Below, piece after piece: positions 30,780-40,218 of a DNA stretch of 64,000 bases. The notes beneath the pieces are model-generated. The model made no database searches. It had not been told where the DNA came from and saw only the letters and a list, made by a program, of their open reading frames with translations. The position numbers and the translations under genes are program-made. Positions within the stretch are counted from its first letter, which is position 1, and every line of letters starts with the position of its first letter. This DNA comes from Streptomyces sp. NBC_00461 (lineage in GTDB: Bacteria > Actinomycetota > Actinomycetes > Streptomycetales > Streptomycetaceae). The stretch is taken from positions 8,279,001-8,343,000 of the forward strand of contig NZ_CP107902.1 of assembly GCF_036013935.1 (NCBI RefSeq). The letters are read 5' to 3'.

Positions 30780-31802
30780 ATGAAGGCAGCGGTCGTACGA
30801 GCCTTCGGTGAGCCCCTGGTCATCGAGGAGCGCCCCGACCCCGAGCCCGGCCCCGGCCAGGTCAGGATCCGCCTCGAGGCCTCCGGCCTGTGTCACACCG
30901 ACATCCACGCCGCCCACGGCGACTGGCCCGTCAAGCCGAACCCCCCGTTCGTGCCCGGCCACGAAGGGGTCGGCCTCGTCGAGAAGCTCGGCGACGCCGT
31001 CACCCACCTGAGTGTCGGGCAGCGGGTCGCCGTGCCGTGGCTCGGCCGGGCCTGCGGGCGGTGCGAGCACTGCCTGTCCGGCTGGGAGACGCTGTGCGAG
31101 CAGCAGATCAACACCGGATACGGCTGCGACGGCGGGTACGCCGAGAAGATGCTGGCCTGGGCCGACTTCGCCCAGCCGGTTCCCGAGGGTGTCAGCGCCG
31201 TCCACGCCGCCCCGCTGACCTGCGCCGGCGTCACCACGTACAAGGCGCTCAAGGTCGCAGGCGTGAAGCCGGCCCAGCTCGTCGCGATCTCCGGCATCGG
31301 CGGACTGGGCCATCTGGCCGTGCAGTACGCCAAGATCGCCGGAGCGACCGTCGCGGCGATCGACGTCACCGACGAGAAGCTCGAACTCGCCGCGGAACTC
31401 GGCGCCGACATCGTCATCGACGCCCGCAAGCAGGACGTCGGCCAGGTGCTCAAGGAGCACGGCGGCGCTCACGCCGCGATCGCCCTTGCGGTGAACGAGG
31501 CCGCGTTCACCGCGGTCAACTCCGGGTTGCGGCGCGGCGGCAAGCTCGTCATGGTGGCATTGCCGGCCCACGGCACGATCCAGGTCCCGATTTTCGACAC
31601 CGTCCTGAACGGCACCTCGGTGATCGGCTCCATCGTGGGCACCCGGCAGGACCTCGCCGAGGTGTTCCAACTGCACGCGGCCGGCCGCACCAGGGTCATT
31701 CACGAGACCCGTCCGCTCGCCGCCGTCAACGAGTCCATCGACGAGGTGCTGCGCGGCCAGGTCAAGGCCCGCATCGTGTTCGACTTCGCAGCGGAAGGGT
31801 GA
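30780..31802 (+). CDS. adhP: AdhP-type zinc alcohol dehydrogenase
   Basis: The 340-residue enzyme has EASGLCHTDIHAAHGDWPVK (catalytic zinc), GHEGVGLVEKLGDAV, structural-zinc cysteines in RACGRCEHCLSGWETLC, the substrate-pocket LTCAGVTTYKALK and the NAD motif ISGIGGLGHLAVQYAKIAGA. This is the ethanol-active AdhP group, which recycles NADH by reducing acetaldehyde or oxidises ethanol. AAGGAG precedes ATG 30780. In a low-oxygen regulon, NAD+ regeneration is the likely job. The next USP follows at once. Confidence 0.93.
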   Translation: MKAAVVRAFGEPLVIEERPDPEPGPGQVRIRLEASGLCHTDIHAAHGDWPVKPNPPFVPGHEGVGLVEKLGDAVTHLSVGQRVAVPWLGRACGRCEHCLSGWETLCEQQINTGYGCDGGYAEKMLAWADFAQPVPEGVSAVHAAPLTCAGVTTYKALKVAGVKPAQLVAISGIGGLGHLAVQYAKIAGATVAAIDVTDEKLELAAELGADIVIDARKQDVGQVLKEHGGAHAAIALAVNEAAFTAVNSGLRRGGKLVMVALPAHGTIQVPIFDTVLNGTSVIGSIVGTRQDLAEVFQLHAAGRTRVIHETRPLAAVNESIDEVLRGQVKARIVFDFAAEG

Positions 31803-31807
31803 CGACG

Positions 31808-32689
31808 ATGGAACAGCCCCTGGTCGTGGGCACGGACGGCTCCGAGCCCAGCCTGCGTGCCGTCGACTGGGCGGCCGACGAGGCCGCGCTGCGCGGGGTG
31901 CCGCTGCGGGTGGTGTACGCCTCGCTGTGGGAGCGCTACGAGGGCACCGCGCTCGCTGAGGACCTCGGGAGGCCGTCCGAGGAGGTGCTGGCCGACGACA
32001 TCGTCGACAGCGCGGCGGGGAGGGCGCGCCGGCGCCATCCGGACCTGAAAATCACGGCCGAGGTGCTGCCGGAGGAGCCCGAGTACGCCCTGGCGCGGGA
32101 GGGGCGCTACGCCTCGGCGCTGGTGATGGGCTCCCGCGGCCGCAGCGGTCTCACCGAGCTGCTGCTGGGCTCCGTCAGCCTGTCCGTGGCCGCCTACGCC
32201 GAGTGCCCGGTGATCGTGCTGCGCGGCAGCCACGACAACCGGGCGACGCCCGGGAGGCGCGGTCGCGTCGTCGTGGGCGTCGGCGAGGACGGGAAGGAGT
32301 CCCCGGCCGTGCGTTTCGCGGTCGAGGAGGCACGACGCCGCGGAGTGCCTCTGGAGGCCGTACGGGCCTGGCGGTGCCCCGCGCACGAGAGCACCGATCA
32401 CCCGCTGATGGCCGGAGAACCCGCCCGGCTGCACCGGGAGCGGGCCGTGGAGGCGCTGGAGGGCGCGTTGCAGGACGTCCCGGGCGACGTCGAGGTGCAC
32501 CGCCGCACCGTCGAGGGCCATGCCCGCCGGGTGCTGGTGGACGCCTCGTCCCAGGCCGACCTCCTGGTCGTCGGAGCCAAGCGCCGCGGCGGGCACTTCG
32601 GGCTCCAACTCGGCCGCGTCGCCCACGCGGTGCTGCACCACTCCGCCTGCCCCGTCGCCGTCGTCCCGCAGCGGGTGCCGGCGCCGTGA
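31808..32689 (+). CDS. universal stress protein, two UspA domains
   Basis: The 293-residue protein starts EQPLVVGTDGSEPSLRAVDW; ATP motif GSRGRSGLTELLLGSVSLSV in domain 1 and VVGAKRRGGHFGLQLGRVAH in domain 2. It is a paralogue of the USP at 21270. ATG 31808 is preferred (GGAAGGG 10 nt upstream); GTG 31799, which overlaps the adhP stop, is in frame and possible. Last gene of the 29848-32689 operon. Confidence 0.93.
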   Translation: MEQPLVVGTDGSEPSLRAVDWAADEAALRGVPLRVVYASLWERYEGTALAEDLGRPSEEVLADDIVDSAAGRARRRHPDLKITAEVLPEEPEYALAREGRYASALVMGSRGRSGLTELLLGSVSLSVAAYAECPVIVLRGSHDNRATPGRRGRVVVGVGEDGKESPAVRFAVEEARRRGVPLEAVRAWRCPAHESTDHPLMAGEPARLHRERAVEALEGALQDVPGDVEVHRRTVEGHARRVLVDASSQADLLVVGAKRRGGHFGLQLGRVAHAVLHHSACPVAVVPQRVPAP

Positions 32690-32759
32690 CCGGATACAGG
32701 CTCGCCGCGTGATCGGAGACGTAGGTCTGCAGATCGCGCGGCGGGCGCCCGTAGCCCGT

Positions 32760-32910
32760 CGACGGCGCTCGACGGTGCCGCCCTCGCCCGCCGCGTCCCG
32801 CCCCGCGAACACGACGACCAGGCGTGCGCCCTCCGCGCGCACCCACTCCTGCAGCTTCACCAACTCCGTTTGCAGGCACAGCAGTTCCTCTCGTACGTCA
32901 TGCGCGGGAC
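32760..32910 (-). pseudogene. polyphosphate kinase 2 (PPK2), N-terminal fragment
   Basis: The minus strand encodes REELLCLQTELVKLQEWVRA followed by EGARLVVVFAGRDAAGEGGT, the Walker A region of PPK2. The conserved AGKGGT lysine is replaced by Glu. After this the similarity ends near 32770, before Walker B and the lid. The rest of 32690-32983 shows no gene. PPK2 makes nucleoside triphosphates from polyphosphate. Confidence 0.7.
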
Positions 32911-32983
32911 TGTCGCCGCCTTCTTGCAGGCCATGCCGTCTCCACCGCCCGTTGACCCACGTCGATGACTTCCGGAGTCCCTC

Positions 32984-35365
32984 ATGCCCAAGGTCGAACA
33001 CCTGGATGCCACCGCACTTTCCGACGATGAGCTGCGCACCCTGGACGCCCACTGGAGGGCCGCCAACTACCTGGCCGCCGGACAGATCTACCTGATGGCC
33101 AACCCGCTGCTGCGCGAGACCCTCCGGCCTGAGCACATCAAGCCGCGACTGCTCGGCCACTGGGGCACCTCGCCCGGCCTGAACCTCGTGTACACCCACC
33201 TCAACCGCGTGATCAAGGCACGCGGGCTGGACGCGCTGTGCGTGTGGGGACCCGGCCACGGCGGCCCCTCCGTACTCGCCAACTCCTGGCTGGAGGGCAC
33301 CTACAGCGAGACCTACCCGAACGTCGGCCGGGACGCGGCAGGCATGGAACGGCTGTTCCACCAGTTCTCCTTCCCCGGTGGTGTGCCCAGCCATGTGGCA
33401 CCGGAGACGCCCGGATCGATCCACGAGGGCGGCGAACTGGGCTACTCGCTGTCGCACGCCTACGGTGCGGCCCTCGACAATCCGAACCTGCTGGTCGCCT
33501 GCGTGATCGGCGACGGCGAGGCGGAGACCGGGCCGCTGGCCGCCTCCTGGCACTCCAACAAGTTCCTCGACCCGGTGCATGACGGAGCCGTCCTGCCGAT
33601 CCTGCACCTGAACGGCTACAAGATCGCCAACCCGACCGTGCTGTCCCGGATCCCCGAGGCCGAACTCGACGAGCTGCTGCGCGGATACGGCCACTCCCCG
33701 ATTCACGTCACCGGCGACGATCCGATCACCGTCCACCGGGCGATGGCACTCGCGATGGACGACGCACTGGACCGCATCGCCGCGCTGCAGCAGTCGGCCC
33801 GCGAGGACGGCGTCGCCGAGCGCTCGCACTGGCCCGTGATCGTCCTGCGCACCCCGAAGGGCTGGACCGGCCCCGCCGAGGTCGACGGTGTCCCGGTCGA
33901 GGGCACCTGGCGCGCCCACCAGGTGCCTTTGTCAGCCGTACGCGAAAACCCCGAGCACCTGCGGCAGTTGGAGGCATGGCTGCGCTCGTACCGTCCCGAG
34001 GAACTGTTCGACGCCGACGGCCGGCCTGTCACCGACGTCCTCGCCTGCGTCCCCGACGGGACCCTACGCCTGGGCGCGACCCCGCACGCCAACGGCGGCC
34101 TGCTCGTGCGCGACCTGCCGGTCCCCTCCCTCGACCGGTTCGCCGTGCCGGTGGACAAGCCGGGTACCACCCTCCACGAGCCCACCCGGATCCTCGGCGA
34201 CCTCCTGGAACAGGTCATGCACGACACCTCGGCCCGCCGCGACTTCCGGGTCGTGGGGCCCGACGAGACCGCCTCCAACCGGCTGCAGGCGGTCTTCGAC
34301 GCCAGCGGCAAGGCGTGGCAGGCCGAGCACCTTCCGGTGGACGAGCACCTGGACCGGCACGGCCGGGTGATGGAGATCCTCTCCGAGCACACCTGTCAGG
34401 GCTGGCTGGAGGGCTATCTGCTGACCGGACGGCACGGGTTGTTCTCCTGCTACGAGGCGTTCGTGCACATCGTCGACTCGATGGTCAACCAGCACATCAA
34501 GTGGCTGAAGACATCGAGGCAGTTGCCGTGGCGTGCCCCCATCGCCTCCCTCAACTACCTGCTCACCTCGCACGTGTGGCGCCAGGACCACAACGGCTTC
34601 TCCCACCAGGACCCAGGCTTCGTCGACCACGTCCTCAACAAGAGCCCCGAGGTCGTACGGGTCTACCTGCCGCCGGACGCCAACACGCTGCTGTCGGTCG
34701 CGGACCACGCGCTGCGCAGCCGCGACTACGTCAACGTGATCGTGGCCGGCAAGCAGCCCTGCTTCGACTGGCTCTCCATGGACCAGGCCCGCGCCCACTG
34801 CGCCCGTGGTGCCGGCATCTGGGAGTGGGCAGGCACGGAGAACGGCGGGGAGCCGGACGTCGTCCTGGCCTGCGCGGGCGACGTGCCCACCCTGGAGGTG
34901 CTGGCCGCCGCTCAGCTGCTGCGTCGGCATCTCCCCGAGCTCGCGGTCCGCGTGGTGAACGTCGTCGACATGGCCCGGCTGATGCCGCGCGAGGAACACC
35001 CGCACGGCATGAGCGACTTCGAGTACGACGGGCTGTTCACCCAGGACAAGCCGGTGATCTTCGCCTACCACGGCTACCCGTGGCTGATCCACCGCCTCGC
35101 CTACCGCCGCACGGGCCACAAGAACCTGCATGTGCGCGGCTACAAGGAGTCCGGCACCACGACCACGCCGTTCGACATGGTCGTCCGTAACGACCTGGAC
35201 CGCTACCGGCTGGTCATGGACGTCATCGACCGGGTGCCCGGCCTCGCCGTGCGCGCCGCCGTCGTGCGCCAGGCGATGGCCGACGCCCGCACCCGCCACC
35301 AGGCGTGGATCCGGGAGTACGGCACCGACCTGCCCGAGGTCGCGGACTGGACCTGGAACGCGTGA
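32984..35365 (+). CDS. xfp: xylulose-5-phosphate/fructose-6-phosphate phosphoketolase
   Basis: The 793-residue TPP enzyme has the family's features: [60 protein letters not shown], the TPP/Mg motif [20 protein letters not shown], and [20 protein letters not shown] in the middle domain. It splits xylulose 5-P or fructose 6-P with phosphate to acetyl phosphate plus glyceraldehyde 3-P or erythrose 4-P, giving ATP via acetate kinase without oxygen. No ack gene is in the window; the acyl-CoA synthetase fusion at 35613 may act at the acetate/acetyl-CoA end. Confidence 0.96.
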   Translation: MPKVEHLDATALSDDELRTLDAHWRAANYLAAGQIYLMANPLLRETLRPEHIKPRLLGHWGTSPGLNLVYTHLNRVIKARGLDALCVWGPGHGGPSVLANSWLEGTYSETYPNVGRDAAGMERLFHQFSFPGGVPSHVAPETPGSIHEGGELGYSLSHAYGAALDNPNLLVACVIGDGEAETGPLAASWHSNKFLDPVHDGAVLPILHLNGYKIANPTVLSRIPEAELDELLRGYGHSPIHVTGDDPITVHRAMALAMDDALDRIAALQQSAREDGVAERSHWPVIVLRTPKGWTGPAEVDGVPVEGTWRAHQVPLSAVRENPEHLRQLEAWLRSYRPEELFDADGRPVTDVLACVPDGTLRLGATPHANGGLLVRDLPVPSLDRFAVPVDKPGTTLHEPTRILGDLLEQVMHDTSARRDFRVVGPDETASNRLQAVFDASGKAWQAEHLPVDEHLDRHGRVMEILSEHTCQGWLEGYLLTGRHGLFSCYEAFVHIVDSMVNQHIKWLKTSRQLPWRAPIASLNYLLTSHVWRQDHNGFSHQDPGFVDHVLNKSPEVVRVYLPPDANTLLSVADHALRSRDYVNVIVAGKQPCFDWLSMDQARAHCARGAGIWEWAGTENGGEPDVVLACAGDVPTLEVLAAAQLLRRHLPELAVRVVNVVDMARLMPREEHPHGMSDFEYDGLFTQDKPVIFAYHGYPWLIHRLAYRRTGHKNLHVRGYKESGTTTTPFDMVVRNDLDRYRLVMDVIDRVPGLAVRAAVVRQAMADARTRHQAWIREYGTDLPEVADWTWNA

Positions 35366-35514
35366 GCGCTCCGTCGGGGATGTGGCGACGGGCAGTGCCG
35401 CGACAGGTCGTCTGTCGGCCGCGGGCTTCGGCGGGGCTGGTGGCGCCCGCGTGGCGGAGCCGCACATCGATGCAGCCCCGCGCCCTTTCACGGGCGCTGC
35501 CGTCCCGGCCTTGA

Positions 35515-35528
35515 GGGCCGACCGGCCC
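35515..35528. promoter_or_regulatory. DevR/OsdR-like palindrome
   Basis: Perfect GGGCCGACCGGCCC, 84 bp upstream of the acyl-CoA synthetase fusion gene. Confidence 0.6.
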
Positions 35529-35612
35529 TCCGGCAGCGCCCGGTCAGCCCCTGTGGCCGCCGTCCGTTCCGTTGGACGCTCGAAGTGTCGAGAGACCTGG
35601 AGGAGATCCGTG

Positions 35613-38303
35613 ATGACGGACGACGCGCTGACCCGGCCCATGACCCACGCCCTGCTCGCGGACGGCACGACCGTGTGCATCCGCCCGGTGACAAAGGCCG
35701 ACCACGAGCAGGTGCAGGGGCTCTACGAGGAGATGTCCGCGGAGAACCTGCGCCTGCGGTTCTTCTCGTCGAGCCGGCGGTCCGCCGCCCTGGCTGCCGA
35801 CCGGGCCTGCGCCGCGCCGCACCCCGGCTACCGGGCCCTGCTGGCCGAGGCGCCGAACGGGATCATCGGCCTCGCCGAGTACGACACCGGCGGGTCCGGA
35901 ACCACGGCCGAGATCTCGATCGCGGTCGCCGACGGACTGCACCACCGTGGAGTCGGCACGCTTCTCATCGAGCACCTCGTCTCCGCCGCCCGCACCGAAG
36001 GCGTCACCACCTTCACGGCCGACGCGCTCAGCGAGAACCGCGAGGTGCTGCGGCTCTTCGCGGACCTCGGCCTGCGCACTGCCCGCCGATTCGAGGGACC
36101 CGAGGTGCGCTGCACCATCGCCCTCGACGCGAGCGACACCTACTTCACGGTCGTGGAGGAACGCGGCCGGGCAGCCGACGTGGCGAGCCTTGTGCCGCTG
36201 CTGCGACCCAAGGTGGTCGCCGTCGTCGGCGCCGGGCGCAAACCGGGCTCCGTGGGCCGGGCGATCCTGCACCACCTGCACACGGGTGGCTTCGCCGGGC
36301 GCCTGTTCGCGGTCAACCCCGCGGCCACGGCGATTCTCGGTGTGCCGTCCCACCCGTCGGTGGGCGCCCTGCCCAGGACGCCGGACCTGGCGGTCCTGGC
36401 CGTGCCCGCCGGCGCGGTCGCGGACACTGCCGAGGAGTGCGGCAAGGCAGGCGTACGCGCTCTCCTCGTCGTCACCGCCGGAGTGGACGCCGATCAGGCC
36501 CGGGCGCTGATGGCAGCCTGCCGCACCTACGGGATGCGGCTCGTCGGCCCCAACTGCCTGGGCGTCATCAACACCGACCCGGCACTGCGCCTCGACGCCA
36601 CCTTCGCCGCCGGCCATCCGCGCCCTGGCACTGCGGGCGTCGCCGTCCAGTCCGGCGGAGTCGGAATCGCCCTGCTCGACGGGCTGTCCCGGCTCGGCAT
36701 CGGCGTCTCCTCGTTCGCGTCCCTCGGCGACAAGTTCGACGTCAGCGGCAACGACATGCTCCAGTGGTGGGAGAGCGACGGCCACACCGACCTCGCCCTG
36801 CTGCACCTGGAGTCCTTCGGCAATCCGCGTGCGTTCTCCCGCACCGCCCGGCGTGTCACCCGCCGCATGCCGTTGCTCACCGTCGACGCCGGCCGCACCG
36901 ATGCCGGCCGACGCGCGGCCGCCTCGCACACCGCGGCCGCCGCCACGCGCACCATGACCCGCGGCGCGCTGTTCACGCAGGCCGGCATCACCGCCACCCG
37001 GTCGGTCGGCGAACTCCTGGAAACCGCCTCCCTGTTGCACGCCCAGCCGCTGCCCGCCGGCTCCCGCGTCGCGATCGTGACCAACGCGGGCGGAGCGGGC
37101 GTACTCGCCGCCGACGCCTGCGCCGAGGCCGGGCTGAGCCTGCCGCCGCCCACCCCGGAACTGATCGACGACCTGCTCGCCGTACTGCCCGACGGCGCCG
37201 CCGTCGGCAACCCCGTCGACGCGACCGCCGCCGTCACCGAGGAACAACTCACCGGCTGCGTGGACCGGATCATGCGGCACAACGGCGTCGACGCCGTGCT
37301 GGTCGCCCTCGTCCCCACGGCGGTCGCCGAGGCGACCGGCGAGGACCTCGTCCGTGCCCTCACCCGCGCCCCGGCCCGACGGACCAAACCGATCGCGGCC
37401 GTACGGCTCGAACAGGCCCTGCCCGTCGAGCTGTTGCCCTCCGACGGTGGCACCGTCCCGTCCTACGCCGAACCCCAGGCGGCGGCGCGGGCCCTGGCCC
37501 ATGCTGCCCGTCGCGCGGCCTGGCTGGCACGGCCCGCCGGGACCGTCCCCGACCTCGAAGGCGTCGAAACGGCGCGCGCTCACGCCGTCGTGGAGACCTA
37601 TCTCGACGCCCACTCGGACGGCGGCTGGCTCGACCCGCGCGCGTGTGCCGAACTCCTGGACTGCTACGGCATTCCCCAGTCGCCGTGGGCCTGGGCCGAG
37701 ACCGAGGACGACGCCGTCCTCGCGGCCGACGGGCTGCGTGGCGCCGACGGTCGGGTGGTCATGAAGGGCCACTGGCCGGGCCTGCTGCACAAGACCGCGG
37801 AGCACGCCGTCCATCTCGACCTGCGCGGCGACTCCCAAGTGCGGGCCGCCTTCCGGGACCTGGAGACGCGCTTCGCCGGCCTGCTCACGGGTGTGGTGCT
37901 GCAGCCGCTCGCCGACCGCGGCACCGAACTGTTCGCGGGCGTCGTCCAGGACGAGGTGTTCGGGCCGTTGGCCCTGTTCGGACTCGGCGGGACCGCGACC
38001 GAGGTGCTCGCCGACCACGCGGCCCGCCTCGCCCCGCTCACCGACCACGACGTGCACGACCTGATCACGGCCCCGCGCTGCGCCCCGCTGCTGTTCGGCG
38101 CGAACGGCGCGCGGCCGGTCGATCTCGAAGGCCTGGAACAACTGCTCCTGCGGCTGTCCCGGATGGCGAGCGACCTGCCGCAGCTGGCCGAGGCCGACTT
38201 CAACCCGGTTCTCGCGACACCGAGCGGAGTCCGTGTGCTCGATGCGCGTGTGCGCCTGTTGCCCCGCAGGCCCCAGGACCCCTACCTGCGCCGACTCCGC
38301 TGA
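35613..38303 (+). CDS. GNAT acetyltransferase / NDP-forming acyl-CoA synthetase fusion
   Basis: The 896-residue protein has an N-terminal GNAT domain (about 15-170: RPVTKADHEQVQGLYEEMSA, acetyl-CoA loop ADGLHHRGVGTLLIEHLV). A CoA-binding Rossmann domain follows (LLRPKVVAVVGAGRKPGSVG), then succinyl-CoA-ligase-like domains with the conserved His in AAASHTAAAATRTM, and a C-terminal ATP-grasp domain (VVMKGHWPGLLHKTAEHAVH; LFGLGGTATEVLADHAARL). Homologous fusions act as protein lysine acetyltransferases (Pat) and/or interconvert acyl-CoA and acid with ADP. ATG 35613 has GGAGGAG 7 nt upstream; GTG 35610 is also possible. The next gene is 13 bp downstream. Confidence 0.9.
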   Translation: MTDDALTRPMTHALLADGTTVCIRPVTKADHEQVQGLYEEMSAENLRLRFFSSSRRSAALAADRACAAPHPGYRALLAEAPNGIIGLAEYDTGGSGTTAEISIAVADGLHHRGVGTLLIEHLVSAARTEGVTTFTADALSENREVLRLFADLGLRTARRFEGPEVRCTIALDASDTYFTVVEERGRAADVASLVPLLRPKVVAVVGAGRKPGSVGRAILHHLHTGGFAGRLFAVNPAATAILGVPSHPSVGALPRTPDLAVLAVPAGAVADTAEECGKAGVRALLVVTAGVDADQARALMAACRTYGMRLVGPNCLGVINTDPALRLDATFAAGHPRPGTAGVAVQSGGVGIALLDGLSRLGIGVSSFASLGDKFDVSGNDMLQWWESDGHTDLALLHLESFGNPRAFSRTARRVTRRMPLLTVDAGRTDAGRRAAASHTAAAATRTMTRGALFTQAGITATRSVGELLETASLLHAQPLPAGSRVAIVTNAGGAGVLAADACAEAGLSLPPPTPELIDDLLAVLPDGAAVGNPVDATAAVTEEQLTGCVDRIMRHNGVDAVLVALVPTAVAEATGEDLVRALTRAPARRTKPIAAVRLEQALPVELLPSDGGTVPSYAEPQAAARALAHAARRAAWLARPAGTVPDLEGVETARAHAVVETYLDAHSDGGWLDPRACAELLDCYGIPQSPWAWAETEDDAVLAADGLRGADGRVVMKGHWPGLLHKTAEHAVHLDLRGDSQVRAAFRDLETRFAGLLTGVVLQPLADRGTELFAGVVQDEVFGPLALFGLGGTATEVLADHAARLAPLTDHDVHDLITAPRCAPLLFGANGARPVDLEGLEQLLLRLSRMASDLPQLAEADFNPVLATPSGVRVLDARVRLLPRRPQDPYLRRLR

Positions 38304-38316
38304 GAAGGGAACAGCC

Positions 38317-39048
38317 ATGAAGCACAACAAGGTCGGCTCCGTGATGACCACCGAGGTCGTCCGTGCCGAGTACGGCACCCCGTTCAAGGAGGTGGCGCGA
38401 CTGCTCGGCGAGCACCGCATCAGCGGACTGCCGGTGGTCGACGAGGACGAGAAGGTCATCGGCGTCATCTCCGAGACGGACCTCATGATCCGGCAGGCCC
38501 AGACGCCGGACCCGTACGAGCCGAAGAAGCACCACCGTCTCGCCGTTCTCAGCCGCGACGCCAGGACGCGGGCCGTGAAGACCCGGGCCCGCACCGCCGG
38601 CCAGCTGATGACCGAGCCGCCCGTCACGGTGCACGCCGACAACAGCATCGTCGAGGCCGCCCGGACCATGGCCCAGTACCACGTCGAGCGGCTGCCCGTC
38701 CTCGACGAGGAGAACCGGCTCGTCGGCATCGTCACCCGCCGTGACCTGCTGAGTGTCTTCCTGCGGCCAGACCAGGAGATCCGCAGGGAAATTGTCGAAG
38801 AGGTGCTGGTGCGCGCACTGTGGCTGGCGCCCCGCAGCGTCGACGTCTCCGTGGTGGAGGGCGTGGTCACCCTCTCCGGCCACATGGAACGCAAGAGCGA
38901 GACGGAGATCGCCGCCTCGATGACCCGTCAGATCGACGGGGTGGTCGCCGTCGTCGACAAGCTCACGTGCCGCCTGGACGACTCGCGCATCCGGCCCGAC
39001 GAGCAGGCACTCCATGGGGTCGCCGACGACTGGCTGCGCCGGCTGTGA
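38317..39048 (+). CDS. CBS-domain pair protein with C-terminal BON domain
   Basis: The 243-residue protein has CBS1 (KVGSVMTTEVVRAEYGTPFK to VIGVISETDLMIRQAQ), CBS2 (QLMTEPPVTVHADNSIVEAA to VGIVTRRDLLSVFLRPDQE) and BON (VEEVLVRALWLAPRSVDVSV to GVVAVVDKLTC). It differs in sequence from the pair at 5346 and 27887, so it is a separate subgroup. It is cotranscribed with the GNAT/acyl-CoA synthetase fusion and could sense adenylates for it. Confidence 0.9.
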   Translation: MKHNKVGSVMTTEVVRAEYGTPFKEVARLLGEHRISGLPVVDEDEKVIGVISETDLMIRQAQTPDPYEPKKHHRLAVLSRDARTRAVKTRARTAGQLMTEPPVTVHADNSIVEAARTMAQYHVERLPVLDEENRLVGIVTRRDLLSVFLRPDQEIRREIVEEVLVRALWLAPRSVDVSVVEGVVTLSGHMERKSETEIAASMTRQIDGVVAVVDKLTCRLDDSRIRPDEQALHGVADDWLRRL

Positions 39049-39069
39049 GCTGAAAGGAGGCGGACCGCC

Positions 39070-39120
39070 ATGCCCGCCAACGTGCTGGTCGCCTACGGGA
39101 CGACCAATGCTCAGGCCGGG
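39070..39120 (+). pseudogene. possible flavodoxin N-terminal scrap
   Basis: ATG 39070, preceded by a perfect AAAGGAGG site, reads PANVLVAYGTTNAQAG. It resembles the FMN-loop start of flavodoxins such as the one at 20876, but lacks the continuing GxTxxIA helix and loses any family signal after ~15 residues. Probably a deletion remnant; the evidence is short. Confidence 0.3.
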
Positions 39121-39202
39121 GGCGGCGACGGACGGCCCATGTGCCGTGGACCGGCGTGCGCGGAGGGTGAGAGTGGACGGTTCGCGAAAGGCGGGATCCA
39201 TC

Positions 39203-39460
39203 ATGTCGGTCACCCACGAGAAGCCCGGCCGCGCCGTACTCCACCTGGCCCGCGTCGCCTCCCTCGCGCCCTCGCCGCACAACAGCCAGCCCTGGTTCTT
39301 CGCCGAGGAGGGCCACGACCACGGGTTCGAGCTGCATGCGGACGGCGGGCGACGGATGATCCTTACCGACCCGGGCGGCGGGGAGACCGTGATCGCCTGC
39401 GGCGCCGCTCTGTTCAACGTGCGGATAGCCGTACGACGCCTCGGCTTCCGGCCCGTCGTT
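39203..39460 (+). pseudogene. Acg-type nitroreductase family protein, N-terminal fragment
   Basis: ATG 39203 encodes about 85 residues: LHLARVASLAPSPHNSQPWF (the FMN-contact RAPS-HN-QPW motif), LHADGGRRMILTDPGGGETV and IACGAALFNVRIAVRRLGF. This is the N-terminus of the Acg/Rv3131-like nitroreductases found in DevR regulons. At about 39460 it meets, tail-to-tail, a truncated USP on the opposite strand; some 230 residues are lost. Confidence 0.8.
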
Positions 39461-40054
39461 GCGGTCCTCCTCCAGAACGGGCAAGGGCGAGGCCGCGGCG
39501 TGCGCGGGCAGCTTCCAGGCGTACACCGCGTGCAGCCGCGCGCCGCGCAGTCGGGCCGCCTCGAAGGCGAAGTCGAGTGCGCTGCCCGCCGGGGTCCGGA
39601 CGTCGACACCGACGGTCACGTCGGCGGAGGGGCGCGGGGGACCGTTGTCGGCGAGCGTGCCGGGGACCAGGACCACCGGCCCGGCGGAGGCCGTGGCCAG
39701 GACCGCCGCGGTCGAACCCACGGTCACTCCGGCGTGCCCGCCCTCGCCGCGCAGGCCGACCACAAGCAGCTGTGCGCCGTCGCCCGCGGTGGGCAGGACC
39801 GGACCCGGTGTCCCGGCCAGGATCTTCCCCCGGACCGTCAACGCCGGGTGACGGTCGACGAGTTCGGCCACCACGTGTTCCGCCACAGCCTCGCCGCGGT
39901 ACGGCCACCGGTGCACCGGATCCGGGGCGTCCGGCGGCACGACGTGCAGCACTCGCAGGGGCAGTCGACGCAACAGTGCCTCGCGCGTGGCCCAGTCGGC
40001 CGCGGCACGGCTGCGAGCCGACCGGTCGACACCGGCGATGATCATTCGTTCCAT
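39461..40054 (-). pseudogene. universal stress protein, C-terminally truncated
   Basis: From ATG 40054 (GGAAGG upstream) the minus strand encodes RMIIAGVDRSARSRAAADWA, a degenerate ATP loop LVVGLRGEGGHAGVTVGSTA and the start of domain 2 (DVTVGVDVRTPAGSALDFAF, then LHAVYAWKLPAHA). It breaks after PLPVLEEDR near 39461, where nitroreductase sequence of the other strand starts. About 90 residues of domain 2 are missing. A shortened protein could still be made from an intact promoter side. Confidence 0.75.
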
Positions 40055-40115
40055 GGTGCGCCGCCTTCCGGGCCGTGGGCCTTCCACGCTGGGCCGTTCC
40101 CTCCGGCCCGCGCAG

Positions 40116-40129
40116 GGGCCGAACGGACC
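40116..40129. promoter_or_regulatory. DevR/OsdR-like palindrome in a divergent promoter region
   Basis: GGGCCGAACGGACC lies 61 bp upstream of the leftward USP (40054) and 89 bp upstream of the rightward USP-PPDK operon (40219). It is the last clear copy seen before the catabolic region. Confidence 0.5.
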
Positions 40130-40218
40130 CGGTTGGTGACCTGGCGGCCCATACCTGCCGGTAGCCCACGGGACGACGCTGGTAGTGAGGAGCAGACCGA
40201 GCGCAGGAGGTGCCCACC

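Noticed and set aside
35544..38894. Long minus-strand open frame (1116 codons)
   Set aside because: Antisense to the GNAT/acyl-CoA synthetase and CBS genes; no family similarity and no ribosome site.
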